Under the pieces are notes generated by a model that was given only the letters and a program-made list of their open reading frames with translations, made no database searches and was not told the origin of the DNA. A DNA stretch of 64,000 bases, from contig NW_003314317.1 in assembly GCF_000143415.4 (NCBI RefSeq), forward strand, positions 999,183 through 1,063,182. The letters are read 5' to 3'. Positions 47,938 through 58,419 of the stretch are shown here, one piece after another. The translations under genes and the position numbers were made by a program. The first letter of the stretch is position 1, and every line of letters begins with the position of its first letter. This DNA is from Selaginella moellendorffii (lineage: Eukaryota > Streptophyta > Lycopodiopsida > Selaginellales > Selaginellaceae).

Positions 47938-48868
47938 TCGAGTGGATCGGTACCGAAGAACAGCAGAGGATGAAACACTCGCAGGTAGATGTCTTTCTCT
48001 TCACGAGCAATCTACGTTGCATTGAGCAGCCGCGAGAGCGAAGAGCACCGCGTTCAGCTGGGAATTATTAAACCAAGGTGGAAGAATTCACTCGTGAGAA
48101 AGCTCCGGGATACAGATCCAGGTTTTAGCGTTTGGATCGACAAAAGAGTGAACATAAACAACAACTTGACGAAGAAAACACACAGGAACAGGGACACGGA
48201 CAGGAACAGGAAACTGGAACATGGAGAATTCAACACGGGATGAAATGGAAAGGCAGGAAAAAAAAAAGGATTTCTCTTCCTCCAGATGCAGACAATGCTT
48301 CGCCGTGTCTCGATCAATGACCGCTCAAGGCTCTCGATGCAATCAAAGTATACACTACGACACGCTCAGCGCTCCTCTCCGCTCGTAGCAATCCGACAAA
48401 GGCGGCGCTTTTGTTTCACTCGAACACGCAAACGCCTCTTCCGGGACAGTTTTACACTTGATCGATCGCGAGCAACGCCAACTTTCGCGTGTCCGTGAGA
48501 ATCCTTTCGTCCTCTTGTAGCAACCAGCGGGTGGAGATTTTTGTGTGAGAGCCGGGAGCTGGATCGAATCCATCTCTCGAGCCCCGTGACAGATCTACGC
48601 CGGCATTTCTTTCCGACACATTCCCCGCGTGTCAGTTTCCTTGCGTCCTTTTCTTCCTCTCGACCAACTTTCTTTCTTTTTTCTTCTTCCTCGTCACTGT
48701 TCCTGGCAGTGTTTGTTTTCTTCCGCTCGAATCCGCTGCTATATTTCTCCCACGACGCCCTTTCATTGAATTCATTGTACAGTCATCTTCTTTTTTTTTC
48801 TTCCTTTTTTTCTTCCGCTTCTTCTTCTCTCTCCCCCAATTCTCACAAAAAAAGAAAAAAAGAAAAAA
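47938..48868. other. Intergenic and probable GRAS 5' leader
   Basis: No gene supported. The last 250 bp are pyrimidine-rich (TTCTTCCTC-type runs) and end in an A-rich tract directly before the GRAS start, typical of a plant 5' untranslated leader. Confidence 0.5.
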
Positions 48869-50530
48869 ATGTTTCATCATCCATTCCAAGAAGATCACAT
48901 ACCTTCTCACGAGTTTATACTTCAACCTGAGGAGCTTCTTATGGATATGGAACTTTGTCCTTCGAAAAAGGAGCTCGAGGCTCTTTTTGTTTATGGCGGC
49001 GAGCCCGACTCCGTCTTGGATCTCGGCCCTTACATCAGTCCTCTCAACAGTCCCAGCTCCGAGGCCTCGAGCACCATTTTCAACACACATGGATTCTCCG
49101 ACGAGCCTTGGGAGTATGAGACGATCGAGGACATGAATTTCGACTTGGATCTCTTGTCTCCCACTTCGACAACTTCCAGCAGCGATATCTCCCTCCAGGA
49201 TCCAGCCGATGATGATACTTGCGATGATCATCTCAACATGCTCGAAGATCTACTGCTGGACGACGATGATCACGATGGTCACACTCGGCAGGAACTGGAA
49301 GTGGAGCAGCAGCAAAACCACCACGTGGATCAAGGCAGCAAGCTTGACGCTCCACGAGAAGAAGAAGAAGAAGAAGGAATAGAAGAGGTCGAAAGAGCAG
49401 GAGAAAAACAAGACGAGGAGAAGAGAGGCCTGGAGATCGTCCACTTGCTGCTAGCATGTGTGGAGAACATCCAAGGAGGAGACATGGCAACATCAAAGCT
49501 CATACTGGATCATCTCGCTGCTTCCAGTCGCGATCATCCTCCACACCTCTCAAGCCCGATCGAGAGAGTCTCCACACACATCTCCAAAGCTCTGAGCGAG
49601 AGAATCACCAAAACATCCATCTTCGACGCCACCACCAGCGATGATCTCGCCTTTGCGCGCCGAGCCTTCTACCAACACTTCCCATTCCTCAAGTTCGCGC
49701 ACTTCACCGCAAACCAGGCCATCCTCGAGTCCCTGCGAGGCTGCTCCCAGCTCCACATCGTGGATCTCGACATCGATCAAGGCATGCAGTGGCCAAGCCT
49801 CATCCAGGCGCTCTCGCAGATCGAAAACGCTCCACCTCTTCGCATCACCGGCGTCGGATCCAGCTTCGCCGAGCTCCAGAGCACCGGACGCCGGCTAACC
49901 GAGTTCGCCACCTCCATCGGCTACCACAAGCTCGACTATCACCCCGTCCGGCTAGACTCCCCCGACCAGCTCGATCCCTCGGCCTTCTCTCTTGGCGACG
50001 ATGACGATCAAGATGTCGGCCTGGCCGTGAATTGCTCGATGTTCCTCCATCGTCTCCTCGGCAACCATCCAGCGCTGGAACGCACACTTTGCATGATCCG
50101 GGCATGGAATCCACGCATTGTCACGGTGTCCGAGATGGAAGCCAACCACAACACTCCGAGCTTCGTGGATCGATTCGTGGAGGCTCTCCATTTCTACTCG
50201 GCGGTGTTCGATTGCCTGGAGTCGGCTCTGGCACGGACGGACCCGGACAGGATCTACATCGAGGGCGCCATGTTTGCCGGAGAGATCCGGAGCATTCTTG
50301 CCTGCGAGGGCGCCGACAGGATCGTCCGGCATGCCCGGAGCGAGAGCTGGAGGGATTTCATGCGGTGGTCGGGGTTTAAAGATGTTGGACTGAGCGATCA
50401 CTCGCTCTATCAGGCTCACGTATTTCTCACATTGTATTCGCAGGCGTATAGGCTGACGAGGGAAGAACAGGCACTTATACTGGGCTGGCATGACACTCCC
50501 GTAGTGTCCATCTCCACTTGGAGCTGCTAA
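48869..50530 (+). CDS. GRAS-domain transcriptional regulator
   Basis: A single-exon frame of 553 residues starting at ATG 48869. The N-terminal ~185 residues are acidic and variable (Asp/Glu/Ser-rich with a poly-Glu stretch), as usual for GRAS proteins. The GRAS domain runs to the end: LHRI from residue ~191 (VHLLLACVENIQGGD), the VHIID-type motif at ~295 (LHIVDLDIDQGMQW), a PFYRE-like part around ERTLCMIRAWNPRIVTVSE, and SAW at the end (GWHDTPVVSISTWSC). The core residues look intact. GRAS proteins act in the nucleus as co-regulators of growth and signalling. LHIVDLDIDQG is reminiscent of the LS/HAM/SCL side of the family, but I cannot fix the subfamily. The DELLA motif is absent. Confidence 0.92.
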   Translation: MFHHPFQEDHIPSHEFILQPEELLMDMELCPSKKELEALFVYGGEPDSVLDLGPYISPLNSPSSEASSTIFNTHGFSDEPWEYETIEDMNFDLDLLSPTSTTSSSDISLQDPADDDTCDDHLNMLEDLLLDDDDHDGHTRQELEVEQQQNHHVDQGSKLDAPREEEEEEGIEEVERAGEKQDEEKRGLEIVHLLLACVENIQGGDMATSKLILDHLAASSRDHPPHLSSPIERVSTHISKALSERITKTSIFDATTSDDLAFARRAFYQHFPFLKFAHFTANQAILESLRGCSQLHIVDLDIDQGMQWPSLIQALSQIENAPPLRITGVGSSFAELQSTGRRLTEFATSIGYHKLDYHPVRLDSPDQLDPSAFSLGDDDDQDVGLAVNCSMFLHRLLGNHPALERTLCMIRAWNPRIVTVSEMEANHNTPSFVDRFVEALHFYSAVFDCLESALARTDPDRIYIEGAMFAGEIRSILACEGADRIVRHARSESWRDFMRWSGFKDVGLSDHSLYQAHVFLTLYSQAYRLTREEQALILGWHDTPVVSISTWSC

Positions 50531-50589
50531 ACACTTCAATCCAAAACTGTGTATATAAACACTACAGGTAAAACTTTTTTTTTTTTCCT

Positions 50590-50970
50590 TTCTTTTTGAA
50601 ATAAAAGGGAGAGAGAACAAGCAAAAAAAAAAAAAAACAGTGGTATGTTCTCTATAACTATGGGGAGCCGAAAGTGATGACCTTTTGTGTCCTTCAGCTT
50701 CTATCTTTGTAAATAATCAAGGCTTCTGTTTTGATATGGTTTCACGGTTTACTTCAATGTATGCATAAACAGTGCTAGAGTAATTTTTTTAATTTTATTT
50801 TTCACATAATTAAAGAGAAGAAAAAGGGAGAGAACAAGAAAAAAAAAAACAAAAAACAAAAAACAAAAATTTTTAGAGGAGCTGAAAGTGAGACCTCTTG
50901 TATCCTTCAGCTTATCTTTTACTTTGTAAATAATCAAGGCCTCTTATTTGATATGGTTTCATGGTTTGTG
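50590..50970. repeat. Tandem duplication downstream of the GRAS gene
   Basis: Two copies of a block starting GGGAGAGAACAAG followed by A-rich sequence, then GAGC(C/T)GAAAGTGA, CCTTCAGCTT, TTGTAAATAATCAAGGC and GATATGGTTTCA: about 50607-50745 and 50825-50965. The second ends just before the next start codon, so it may supply that gene's leader with former GRAS 3' sequence. Confidence 0.75.
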
Positions 50971-50980
50971 ATTTTCATGG

Positions 50981-52858
50981 ATGAGAAAGCTAGAGTGGAT
51001 TGACGTGATAAGAGGCTGCAAGAGTCTATCAAGGGCGAGAGAGATCCATAGGCAAATTTCGAGCAGCCAAGGAGGGGCCAGGCACTTTAGCAAAGATCCA
51101 ACTTTTCTCTCTAATCTCCTCATCCAGATGTATGGCAAATGCGATGGCGTGGGCGATGCGCTGGCTGTTTTCCAGGCCCTTTCTCAAAAAAACACTCACA
51201 CTTGGAATTTGATGCTCCAGGCGTGTCTCGTCAACAGTGCTCTCGAGCAAGCCAAGGAAATCTTTGGAGCTATGCCGGATCCAGATGCGTTGTCTGGAGA
51301 AGCGATGGTGAAAGCATTGATTCGAAAAGAGCAGCCGCTGGAAGCAAAGAGATGTTTCGAGCGTCTGGGTCAGCGAGACGAATCTCTCTGGGCACTGGTT
51401 TTTGCAGCACTTGCCCAAAAGTGGTATCTTCTTGCGGCCGAGGAGGTCTTTGTTAGAACACCTCTTGTAAACGATCTGACCTGGGGAAACATGATAAACA
51501 TGTATGGAAGAAATGGAAATCTAGGCGAAGCTAAACATTTGTTTGTCTCCATGCCGGAAAAAAACCTTGTAGTGTGGAGTTCCTTGATCACTGCTTATGC
51601 CCAATACGGGCATTTTGTCAAGTCGATAGAGATGTTTAAAAGAGTCCCGGCTTTGGATCTTGTGTTGTGTTCGGTGATGTTGCGAGGCTTTGGAGAAAAC
51701 GGAAATGTTGAAGAAGCAAAACTCTTGTTTGATTCCATGCCAGAACGAAACCAAGTGTCTTGGTGTGCTATGATCACAGCGGCTTCGCGAAGTGGGAGCA
51801 TTGAAGAGGCCAGAGAAGTGTTCGACAGAATCCCAGAGTGTGATCTCGTTGGATGGAACGGGATCTTAGCAGCGTACTCCATGCGAGGAGAGGCCGAGGT
51901 GGTAAAGACGCTGTTCGATCGAATGCCCGAGAGAGACGAGATCTCCTGGAACACACTTTCAGCTGGGCTCTTCGAGAGCTCCAAGACGAGCCTGGAGGTG
52001 GTGAGAGAAACGTTTCGGAGAGTTCCAAAGCATAGCTTGGGATGCTGCACAGTGGCGATCACCGCCAGCGGCGACGCAAGAGAAGCAAAGCTGGTGTTTG
52101 ATTGCATGAGGCATCGCGACGTTGTGTCATGGACGTCGCTCTTCAAAGCCCACTTCCAAGGTGGCGAGCTCCAAGAAGCCAAAGAAGTCTTCGAGAGAAT
52201 GCCTGTGTATGACTTGGTTTCCTGGAACGCGATGCTCACAGGATTCTCGCAGAGTGGCCGCATGGACGACGCAAGGCTGGTTTTCTCCGAGCTCCCGGAG
52301 AAGAACTTAGTATCCATGACGACGATGCTGGCAGGATTTGCAAAGAGCGGCCAGCTTGCCACGGCGAAGAGCGTGTTTGACGAGATGCCGGACATGAACG
52401 TCCCGACTTGGAACTCGATGATCGCAGGCTACGCTCAAAACGGGCACTTTCGCGAGTCGATGGAGACGTTCCAGTTGATGCAGCTGGAAGGTTTCAGGCC
52501 CGACGATGGCACGTACAGCAGCGTGATCCTGGCAGGAAACCACGCAGGAACTCTTTCGGTGGCTCGATCCCGGTTTGTGTCGATGGTGGACGACTATGGC
52601 TTAGTTCCGAAGAAGGAACACTACAGTTCAATGGTGGACGTGTTGAGCCGAGCCGGACACTTGACAGAAGCGGAGGATCTGATCGTAAGCATGCCTTTTG
52701 TTGCTGATGATCGAGACTGGAGGACTTTACTCGGCGCTTGCAAAGATCTGAATGATTCGGAGCAAGGAGGCCGCGCTGCAAAGTTTGCGCTTGAGTTGGA
52801 GCCTGAAAGCTCTGCATCATATGTGGTGTTGGCAAATTTGTGCAAGTTAGAAGCATAG
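50981..52858 (+). CDS. PPR protein, short S-type repeats
   Basis: A single-exon frame of 625 residues. It has about 14 consecutive ~31-residue units of the pattern FDRMPERDxxSWNxMxxAYxxxGxxEEAK, i.e. mainly S-type repeats, then a final longer unit (GFRPDDGTYSSVILAGNHAG) and an E-like end (DWRTLLGACKDL, then LELEPESSASYVVLANLC). It stops there with no full E or DYW domain. Expected to be an organellar RNA-binding factor. ATG at 50981 is the first in frame; an overlapping ATG at 50976 opens only a very short frame. Confidence 0.88.
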   Translation: MRKLEWIDVIRGCKSLSRAREIHRQISSSQGGARHFSKDPTFLSNLLIQMYGKCDGVGDALAVFQALSQKNTHTWNLMLQACLVNSALEQAKEIFGAMPDPDALSGEAMVKALIRKEQPLEAKRCFERLGQRDESLWALVFAALAQKWYLLAAEEVFVRTPLVNDLTWGNMINMYGRNGNLGEAKHLFVSMPEKNLVVWSSLITAYAQYGHFVKSIEMFKRVPALDLVLCSVMLRGFGENGNVEEAKLLFDSMPERNQVSWCAMITAASRSGSIEEAREVFDRIPECDLVGWNGILAAYSMRGEAEVVKTLFDRMPERDEISWNTLSAGLFESSKTSLEVVRETFRRVPKHSLGCCTVAITASGDAREAKLVFDCMRHRDVVSWTSLFKAHFQGGELQEAKEVFERMPVYDLVSWNAMLTGFSQSGRMDDARLVFSELPEKNLVSMTTMLAGFAKSGQLATAKSVFDEMPDMNVPTWNSMIAGYAQNGHFRESMETFQLMQLEGFRPDDGTYSSVILAGNHAGTLSVARSRFVSMVDDYGLVPKKEHYSSMVDVLSRAGHLTEAEDLIVSMPFVADDRDWRTLLGACKDLNDSEQGGRAAKFALELEPESSASYVVLANLCKLEA

Positions 52859-52880
52859 ATCTCAGCGAAAACCATTACCA

Positions 52881-54884
52881 TTAATTCAAACTTTCCTCGA
52901 GCTCCACATGTATATCGAAAACCTTGTCATCGCGCTGGACTTTAAGAACGACTTGATCTCCAATCTCATGATCGTCCAGAGCTTTTGCTAGTTCCGCTGG
53001 GTTTTTAATCTGAGGAAGCCATGTTGGATGAAATGTCTATACTCCAATCAAGACAGGATTTCCTTACAGAAAGATTGTCGACTGCAAGAATGACATCTCC
53101 AAGCAGAATGTTTCCCGCAATTCCACGCCGCGTTGCCACTAAACCAGCCTTGGCAGCAGTGCTCGAAGGTAAAACCTGAAATTTTGATATGTTTCGAAAA
53201 GTATGAAGAAGAAAGAGATCACGTACCGAAAGAACTAGTGAGCCTTTCTTGACGTTAAGCTGTTTTGCAACAATGTCTGGTGCGACTTGAATTTTCAAAC
53301 CAGCATGCATGATCTGACATAAAATACAAGTTAGAGAAACTTAAGGAGGCCAAAAAATCAACCTTTCCATATTTGATCAGCTGAGGCACCACTCTTGACA
53401 CTGCATCCACTGGAATAGCGAAACCAATTCCCGCGGACGTACCTAAGTGGTAAGAAATCATATCAAGAACAACCAAAAAAATCATCCATGAGTTTACCTG
53501 TTCGAGTGAAAATTGCAGCATTGATTCCGATCAGCTTTCCATCAGAGTTTAATAACGGACCACCACTGCTCACAAAAATGATCAGAGTAGAAAAAAAAGA
53601 GAAAAAAAGCTCACCTATTTCCTGGATTGATGGCAGCATCGGTTTGGATGCCTCCACCAATTATCACTCCGGTTTGGCTGTTGATGTCTCGATTCAAACC
53701 ACTTACAACCCCCACCGTGAGTGTGTGATCAAATCCAAATGGATTCCCTATGGCCAGGCAGCGCTGGCCAACTTTTAAGTTCGAGGATTTTCCCACAGAG
53801 ATTGGATGGAGAAGTGCTTCAGGAGCATCAATCTGTAAAAAGAAAGACGTGGTAAATTCTCTGCCGAAAAGAACAATCGATGAAACATCATATACTTTGA
53901 GAACAGCAAGATCTTTGGTCTTGTCTGCGCCAACCAAAGTCGCTTGGAAAGTCTTTTGAACCCTGGAAGACGGAAAAGCATCCAGTAAGTCGTCAATGGC
54001 GAAACCAAAAACAAGCCATACCCGTCCTCCACAAGAAGTGAAACTCGAGCCACAGGTTTTTTCTTTCCGAGGCCTTTGGACAAGGCGCTACCAATAACTG
54101 TAACACCAATCTTAGGCGAAAAACAAAGGAAACAAGAACTAGAACTGACCGTGATAGTTTGTGACAATGTGACCATCTTTGTCCCACACAATTCCTGTTC
54201 CATTACCTTCTGGAACCTAGCAAGAAGCAAGAAACTCTTTTCAGCGGCTGTGATCTCAGTTGCATCAAACATTTACCTCCACTGATCCAGTCAAGTTGAG
54301 CTCCGGTTTAAGTGTGGTGTCGAAAACATTAACCACGGAGAATGTGTTGTTTTCAAAGAGTTTGGCAATCCGTTCCTACAGCCTGCCAACACAACTCCAT
54401 CAATCTATCCAAAAACGAAGCAAAGAAAGAAGCTTTTCTCCTTTTATGTGCTCACCTCACTGGGTGGAAGATCGCCGCGAGGAGCTACAGGTGGAGTAAC
54501 GTCCTCCAGTGTGACAGTGGAATCTCCCAAAGCAAGTGCTATAAAACAAATATCAAAGCTGGAAAAGAAAAAAAACCTTGCACCAGAGAACGAAAAAAAC
54601 AGGTAGAAAATTTGTCGGAAAGAAAATCCATGCACGCAAGAGCATAGAAACGAAATCGATGCAGGCAAGAGCAAAGAACGAGAAAAATCAATGAGGATTT
54701 CATACCTGGGAGTGTAGGCAGGGAGAATCCAAAGATGAGCATTCCAGCCCCAACAGCGCGCCTGGAATTCACAGCCCTGGCACTGCAAGAAACAAAGATT
54801 GCGTGAGCATTCCATTCGCAATCTCGCTACTCACTGGCAATGCGAGGCATTCTCGCAGGCCGCGCGCGCCGCCAAAGCCCTCAT
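52881..54884 (-). CDS. DEG8: DEG/HtrA-type serine protease, DEG8-like, thylakoid lumen
   Basis: Thirteen exons (minus): 54884-54835, 54782-54706, 54538-54456, 54375-54277, 54216-54150, 54097-54022, 53962-53896, 53832-53615, 53565-53498, 53442-53363, 53313-53227, 53175-53068, 53009-52881; all GT-AG and in phase, about 402 residues. The N-terminus is an Ala/Arg-rich chloroplast transit peptide followed by a twin-Arg lumen signal (RRAVGAGMLIFGFSLPTLP). The protease triad is visible: His in TNYHVIG, Asp in KTKDLAVLK and Ser in NPGNSGGP. A C-terminal PDZ domain follows (GSLVLSVLPSSTAAKAGL). In Arabidopsis DEG8 works with DEG5 in photosystem II repair; the same role is inferred here. It shares a 108-bp upstream region with the next gene. 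Confidence 0.9.
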
Positions 54885-54992
54885 CTAGTCTAGCTAAGAT
54901 ATTTCACCTTTAGGATATTCATGAATATACCTAATAGGTCAATTTGATTCCCGCCATACTTTTTAGATTAGGGCAAGCTAGGGTTTCTGTAG
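54885..54992. promoter_or_regulatory. Compact bidirectional promoter with telo-box
   Basis: Only 108 bp separate the two divergent start codons. TAGGGTTT (reverse of the AAACCCTA telo-box) lies at 54979-54986, just before the ATG of the S1/zinc-knuckle gene. Telo-boxes are common in promoters of plant ribosome-related genes. Confidence 0.55.
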
Positions 54993-56014
54993 ATGGAGCG
55001 CAGGGGAAGGCGCTCGCCGGATCGCGAGCGCGGCGAGAGAGGGGACAGGCACGGCAGGCGCTACGAGGGCGAAGGATTTGGCAGCGACCGCAGAGAGAGG
55101 CGCTATGATTCTGGCGACGATTTCGATCGCGGGGACAGGAGGTTTTTCCAGCGTGAGGAAGGTAGAGATTTCCGGCGTGAGAATGTAGGGAGAAGAGGGG
55201 ATGGAGCAGCAGCAGCAAGTCAGGAGCTTCCGGAGCTCTACTCGATTTGTAGGGGACGAGTTCACTCGGTGAAACCCTTTGGTTTGTTTGTTCGTTTAGA
55301 AGGCTATCGAGCTCACGGGCTCGTCCATCTTTCGCAAGTGAGCAATCACGAGGTCACGCAGCGGGAAGACTCGGACGAGGTGAAAATGCAAGCTTTGGCA
55401 GCGATTGCCGGGCAAGGAGAGGAGATATGGGTGAAGATTATCGCCGTGAGACGAGAGGAAGATGGAAGTGTGAAGATCGGTTGCTCGATGAAGCTTGTTG
55501 GGCAGACCGATGGAAGAGACTTGGATCCAAACAATCTCCAGGCCGAGCTCAACGAATCAAGGCCATCTCGTCCTGCTCGTTCCAAAGTGAGATTTTTATC
55601 TTTTCTCTTCGTAGTTCTGATGTATTTGGAGTGTGCCAGGTTACTCTTGATGCTGTTTACAACGTTTCTTGCTCGCGGTGCGGCGGTCACGGCCACTTGA
55701 AATCCGAATGCTACGCCACCGGTGACAAAACTTACGAGCTTCTTCCAGAGGAAGCTCTGGAGGATCCAGTGCCACAGCCATCGACAGTACTTGCGGAAGA
55801 AACTCTAGACAAGGAGAAGAACAGGCACAGCGCATCCAAGTCGAGCAAGAAACGAAGCCATCTCCCAGACAGCGTTACTACGGTGGAAGAAGCCAAAGCT
55901 CTCATCGCGAGCCTCAAGGACGAGAAGAAGAAAAAGAAGGAGAAAAGAGAAAGCAAGCGCCACCATAGCAAGCATCACAAGAAGAGGAGGAAAGAGGAGG
56001 AATCAGCGCACTAA
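54993..56014 (+). CDS. S1 RNA-binding and CCHC zinc-knuckle nucleolar protein (ZCCHC17/pNO40-like)
   Basis: Two exons, 54993-55586 and 55640-56014, with a 53-nt GT-AG phase-0 intron; about 322 residues. The N-terminus is Arg/Asp/Gly-rich (RRSPDRERGERGDRHGRR). An S1 domain follows at about 83-158 (CRGRVHSVKPFGLFVRLEGY, then GLVHLSQVSNH), then a zinc knuckle C-X2-C-X4-H-X4-C at about 209-222 (CSRCGGHGHLKSEC), and a Lys/His-rich tail (HHSKHHKKRRK) typical of nucleolar proteins. This order matches animal ZCCHC17/pNO40, linked to ribosome biogenesis and splicing. The ATG is the first after the telo-box. Confidence 0.85.
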
Positions 56015-56132
56015 GGCAAGCGGTGGTGTGGAATATCCGCGTCTTTATGGCACTCGCAGTGCTGACGCGATGCGACGGTGACCGTCAGATCTCAAACTCT
56101 TTCTTCGCGGGGAGAGAGCTATTTAGTGGGCG

Positions 56133-56753
56133 ATGGCGCTCGAGCAAAGGAACGAGGCAGCGATGCAACGGAAGAAATTGGAGCAGCAAGAGCAGCACTC
56201 AATTGAGCTCCTCGATGGGCAGAATTGCCACCCGGCAATCGCCATTCCCCGGCAGGCCGCCTGCGACACGCTCCAGTCGATCATCCAGGCGCATTTCGAG
56301 AAGACGCTGGAGAAGAAGCGCGCGGTGGACGCGCAGAAGAAGGAGCTGTGGCGGATGTTTGGCATCTTCTTCGTGTTCCTGGCGATCCTCTTCGACGGCG
56401 TGGCGCGGTCCTCGGTGATCCAGTGCCGCCACTGCTGGGCTCCAATTGGGATTTGCTTGCTCGCCACCGCCATCTTCTACGTGGGGATGGCGCAGACGCT
56501 CAAGTGTATCAACGCGTTCAAGTACCAGCGGAGGTGCCACAAGCTCACCATGGGCGTCGCGACGGACAAGCTCCGGAGGATCACATCGAGCTCCATGGAC
56601 TTGATCCGCGAGGAGGAGGTGGAGGTGAGGTACCAGGAGCCGGACGATGACTACATTGGCAAATTCAAGAGGAAATGGATCATGTTCACGGTGTTCTTGG
56701 CTCTCACTCTGGCTCTGCTCGTCTCGTCCTTTGCACAGATCCTATGCTTGTAA
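56133..56753 (+). CDS. Plant membrane protein with three transmembrane segments, function unknown
   Basis: A single-exon frame of 206 residues. A charged, probably coiled N-terminal half (MQRKKLEQQEQ; FEKTLEKKRAVDAQKKELW) is followed by membrane segments at about 75-93, 103-121 and 182-204, the last almost at the C-terminus. A CRHCW motif lies between the first two. The strong GC bias and coding pattern support a real gene. I recognise it only as a plant-type conserved membrane protein and cannot name a function. Confidence 0.7.
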   Translation: MALEQRNEAAMQRKKLEQQEQHSIELLDGQNCHPAIAIPRQAACDTLQSIIQAHFEKTLEKKRAVDAQKKELWRMFGIFFVFLAILFDGVARSSVIQCRHCWAPIGICLLATAIFYVGMAQTLKCINAFKYQRRCHKLTMGVATDKLRRITSSSMDLIREEEVEVRYQEPDDDYIGKFKRKWIMFTVFLALTLALLVSSFAQILCL

Positions 56754-57067
56754 CTAGAAGTCTTCTTTTCTCTTCTCACTGATCACTCATTCATGTAAGA
56801 GACAAACCACTGTACGCAAGAATTATGTCCAAGAAAAGAGGTTGAAATTCCACCATTGCTCAGTCAAAAAGGAGGAAAAACATTGTAAAATGGCTGTGAT
56901 GCCAACTTCAGTGTTGGTGGCTGGGACCTCCAGCTCGAATCTTAATCTCCATGCCACGATTGACTCCTCCTAGCTAGGAAAAAATTCTTAGAAAAAGTTT
57001 CCTCCAAACTTAAGTTGCTGTAGCAAGCTTGTCTTCTTCTTCGTCTTCCTCCTCTCCTTTTCTTTGT

Positions 57068-58117
57068 TTATTTGAGCTTTGTCGATGGTATGGACGTGTC
57101 TGGCTTCTTTGGCTCGTTTTTCAAGTCGAGCAGACCTTGTTCCTTCAACTTTGGGTCGAATCTCAGTGTCTCTTTGCAGTTTCTACTGTCGAAGCTCGCC
57201 ACCAGAGACTTTTCGATCCGCCTGGCTACGTTTTTGAGAACCTTGGCTTTGGGAGGTCCCTGGCCTGCTTCTTCGTGGAGTTTGATCTCCTCGTCTACAG
57301 TCGATCAATCGATAGATCGAGAAAAACATGAATCCTGGCATAGAAAAAAGTTATTACCTGTCATTAGAGGCTTGCAATCCAGTGGATTCTCCCAGATGTT
57401 TTGCTGCTCGCTATCGGTGTTTCCGGGTGGAGGAACTGGACTTTCGGCCATCCACTTGTTCCTGGTGAGCTCCAAAATGGACCGGCTTGGCTTGGTTACG
57501 TGATAGACTTTGACAAAATAGCACTTTTGTGGAACTCGAGCAAAGTGTAGCCTCATGCTCGGATGGATCTGCCGTAAAGTTTGATGATCTCTTGCGTTGG
57601 AACTCAAAGAAAAGGAGGAACCTACAAACCTGCCTTGAGATTCCAATGTAGTTTATGACCTTGTTCTCGTCGAAAACAGCGTAGACACTGGCTTTTGCAT
57701 CAGCTTGGCTACAATCGAGAATCATCCCGTCTTCCGTGAGATACGGAAGAAATTCCAAGTCCTCCAGAGAAACGAGTTCTTTAGATGATGCTAGCTCACG
57801 TCCCTGCGTTTGTAGTTGCCGTCTCTTATACTCTTCTTGAGCCTGCATTGCATTGTTACGCATCCAAACTTTCCAAGGAAATGGAAGAGCTAGAAAGAGA
57901 AAAATACCTGTAGAGTTTCTCTCTTGATTCTTTCTATGTTCTCCTCTGCGGCAGCCACCTTTTGCTTCCACTTGGGCTCTGGAAATGGCAATGCCGGTTG
58001 AATCAAAGATAAAATTCCTAGAATTCTCACGCAAAGAAGTACCTGCCATGGACGCCATGGCAATGGGCGCGTTAGAGCTGCGATCCCCATCGTTGGGTCA
58101 GACGAGCGTAATGGCAT
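57068..58117 (-). CDS. GIY-YIG-like domain protein, probably organellar
   Basis: Five exons (minus): 58117-58043, 57976-57908, 57842-57630, 57568-57358, 57294-57068; about 264 residues. All junctions are GT-AG and in phase; the acceptor at 57977 is one of two overlapping AGs, chosen by frame. After a short basic N-terminus and a helix (AAAEENIERIKRE) comes a domain starting ASVYAVFDENKVINYIGISR and continuing KCYFVKVYHVTKPSRSILEL and KWMAESPVPPPGN, which resembles the GIY-YIG fold (VY...YIG..R) of plant proteins of unknown role. The C-terminal tail is Lys-rich. Nuclease activity is not assured. Confidence 0.75.
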
Positions 58118-58235
58118 GAAAAAAAAAACAGCAATCGAACCGGAGCGAGGGCGAGAGTGAGCCGAGCGCCATAGCAGCTATCGCCTTCGTCGCCATAGTC
58201 TATCCAAGGAGAAAAAAAATTACAAAACAAATCTC

Positions 58236-58316
58236 GTCGCCTGAGAGATTCGAACTCTCGCGGGGAAACCCCATGTACTTAGCAGGCACACGCCTTAACC
58301 ACTCGGCCAAAGCGAC
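58236..58316 (-). tRNA. tRNA-Ser (GCU)
   Basis: On the minus strand this folds as a class II tRNA: acceptor GTCGCTT pairing with the 3' GGCGAC side, D arm TGGCCGAGTGGTTAAGGC, anticodon loop CTGCTAA (GCT), a long variable arm (GGGGTTTCCCC) and T arm GAGAGTTCGAATCTCTC. Both A and B boxes are intact. No intron and no encoded CCA. Confidence 0.95.
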
Positions 58317-58419
58317 AGATGATGAAAGTATTCCTATTTTAGTCTTCTCGTACTTTCACAACAATTAAAATTGATGATAAAAATAAAATTTTCAGCTTTT
58401 ACAAGCTTCTCTGGAGTCT

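Noticed and set aside
48632-49231. 199-codon minus-strand frame opposite the GRAS start
   Set aside because: It is antisense to a clear GRAS N-terminus and runs over pyrimidine-rich leader sequence; composition is KKKRKKKRK-type low complexity.
49845-50620. Long minus-strand frames within the GRAS gene
   Set aside because: Shadows of GC-rich coding sequence; the plus frame carries all GRAS motifs.
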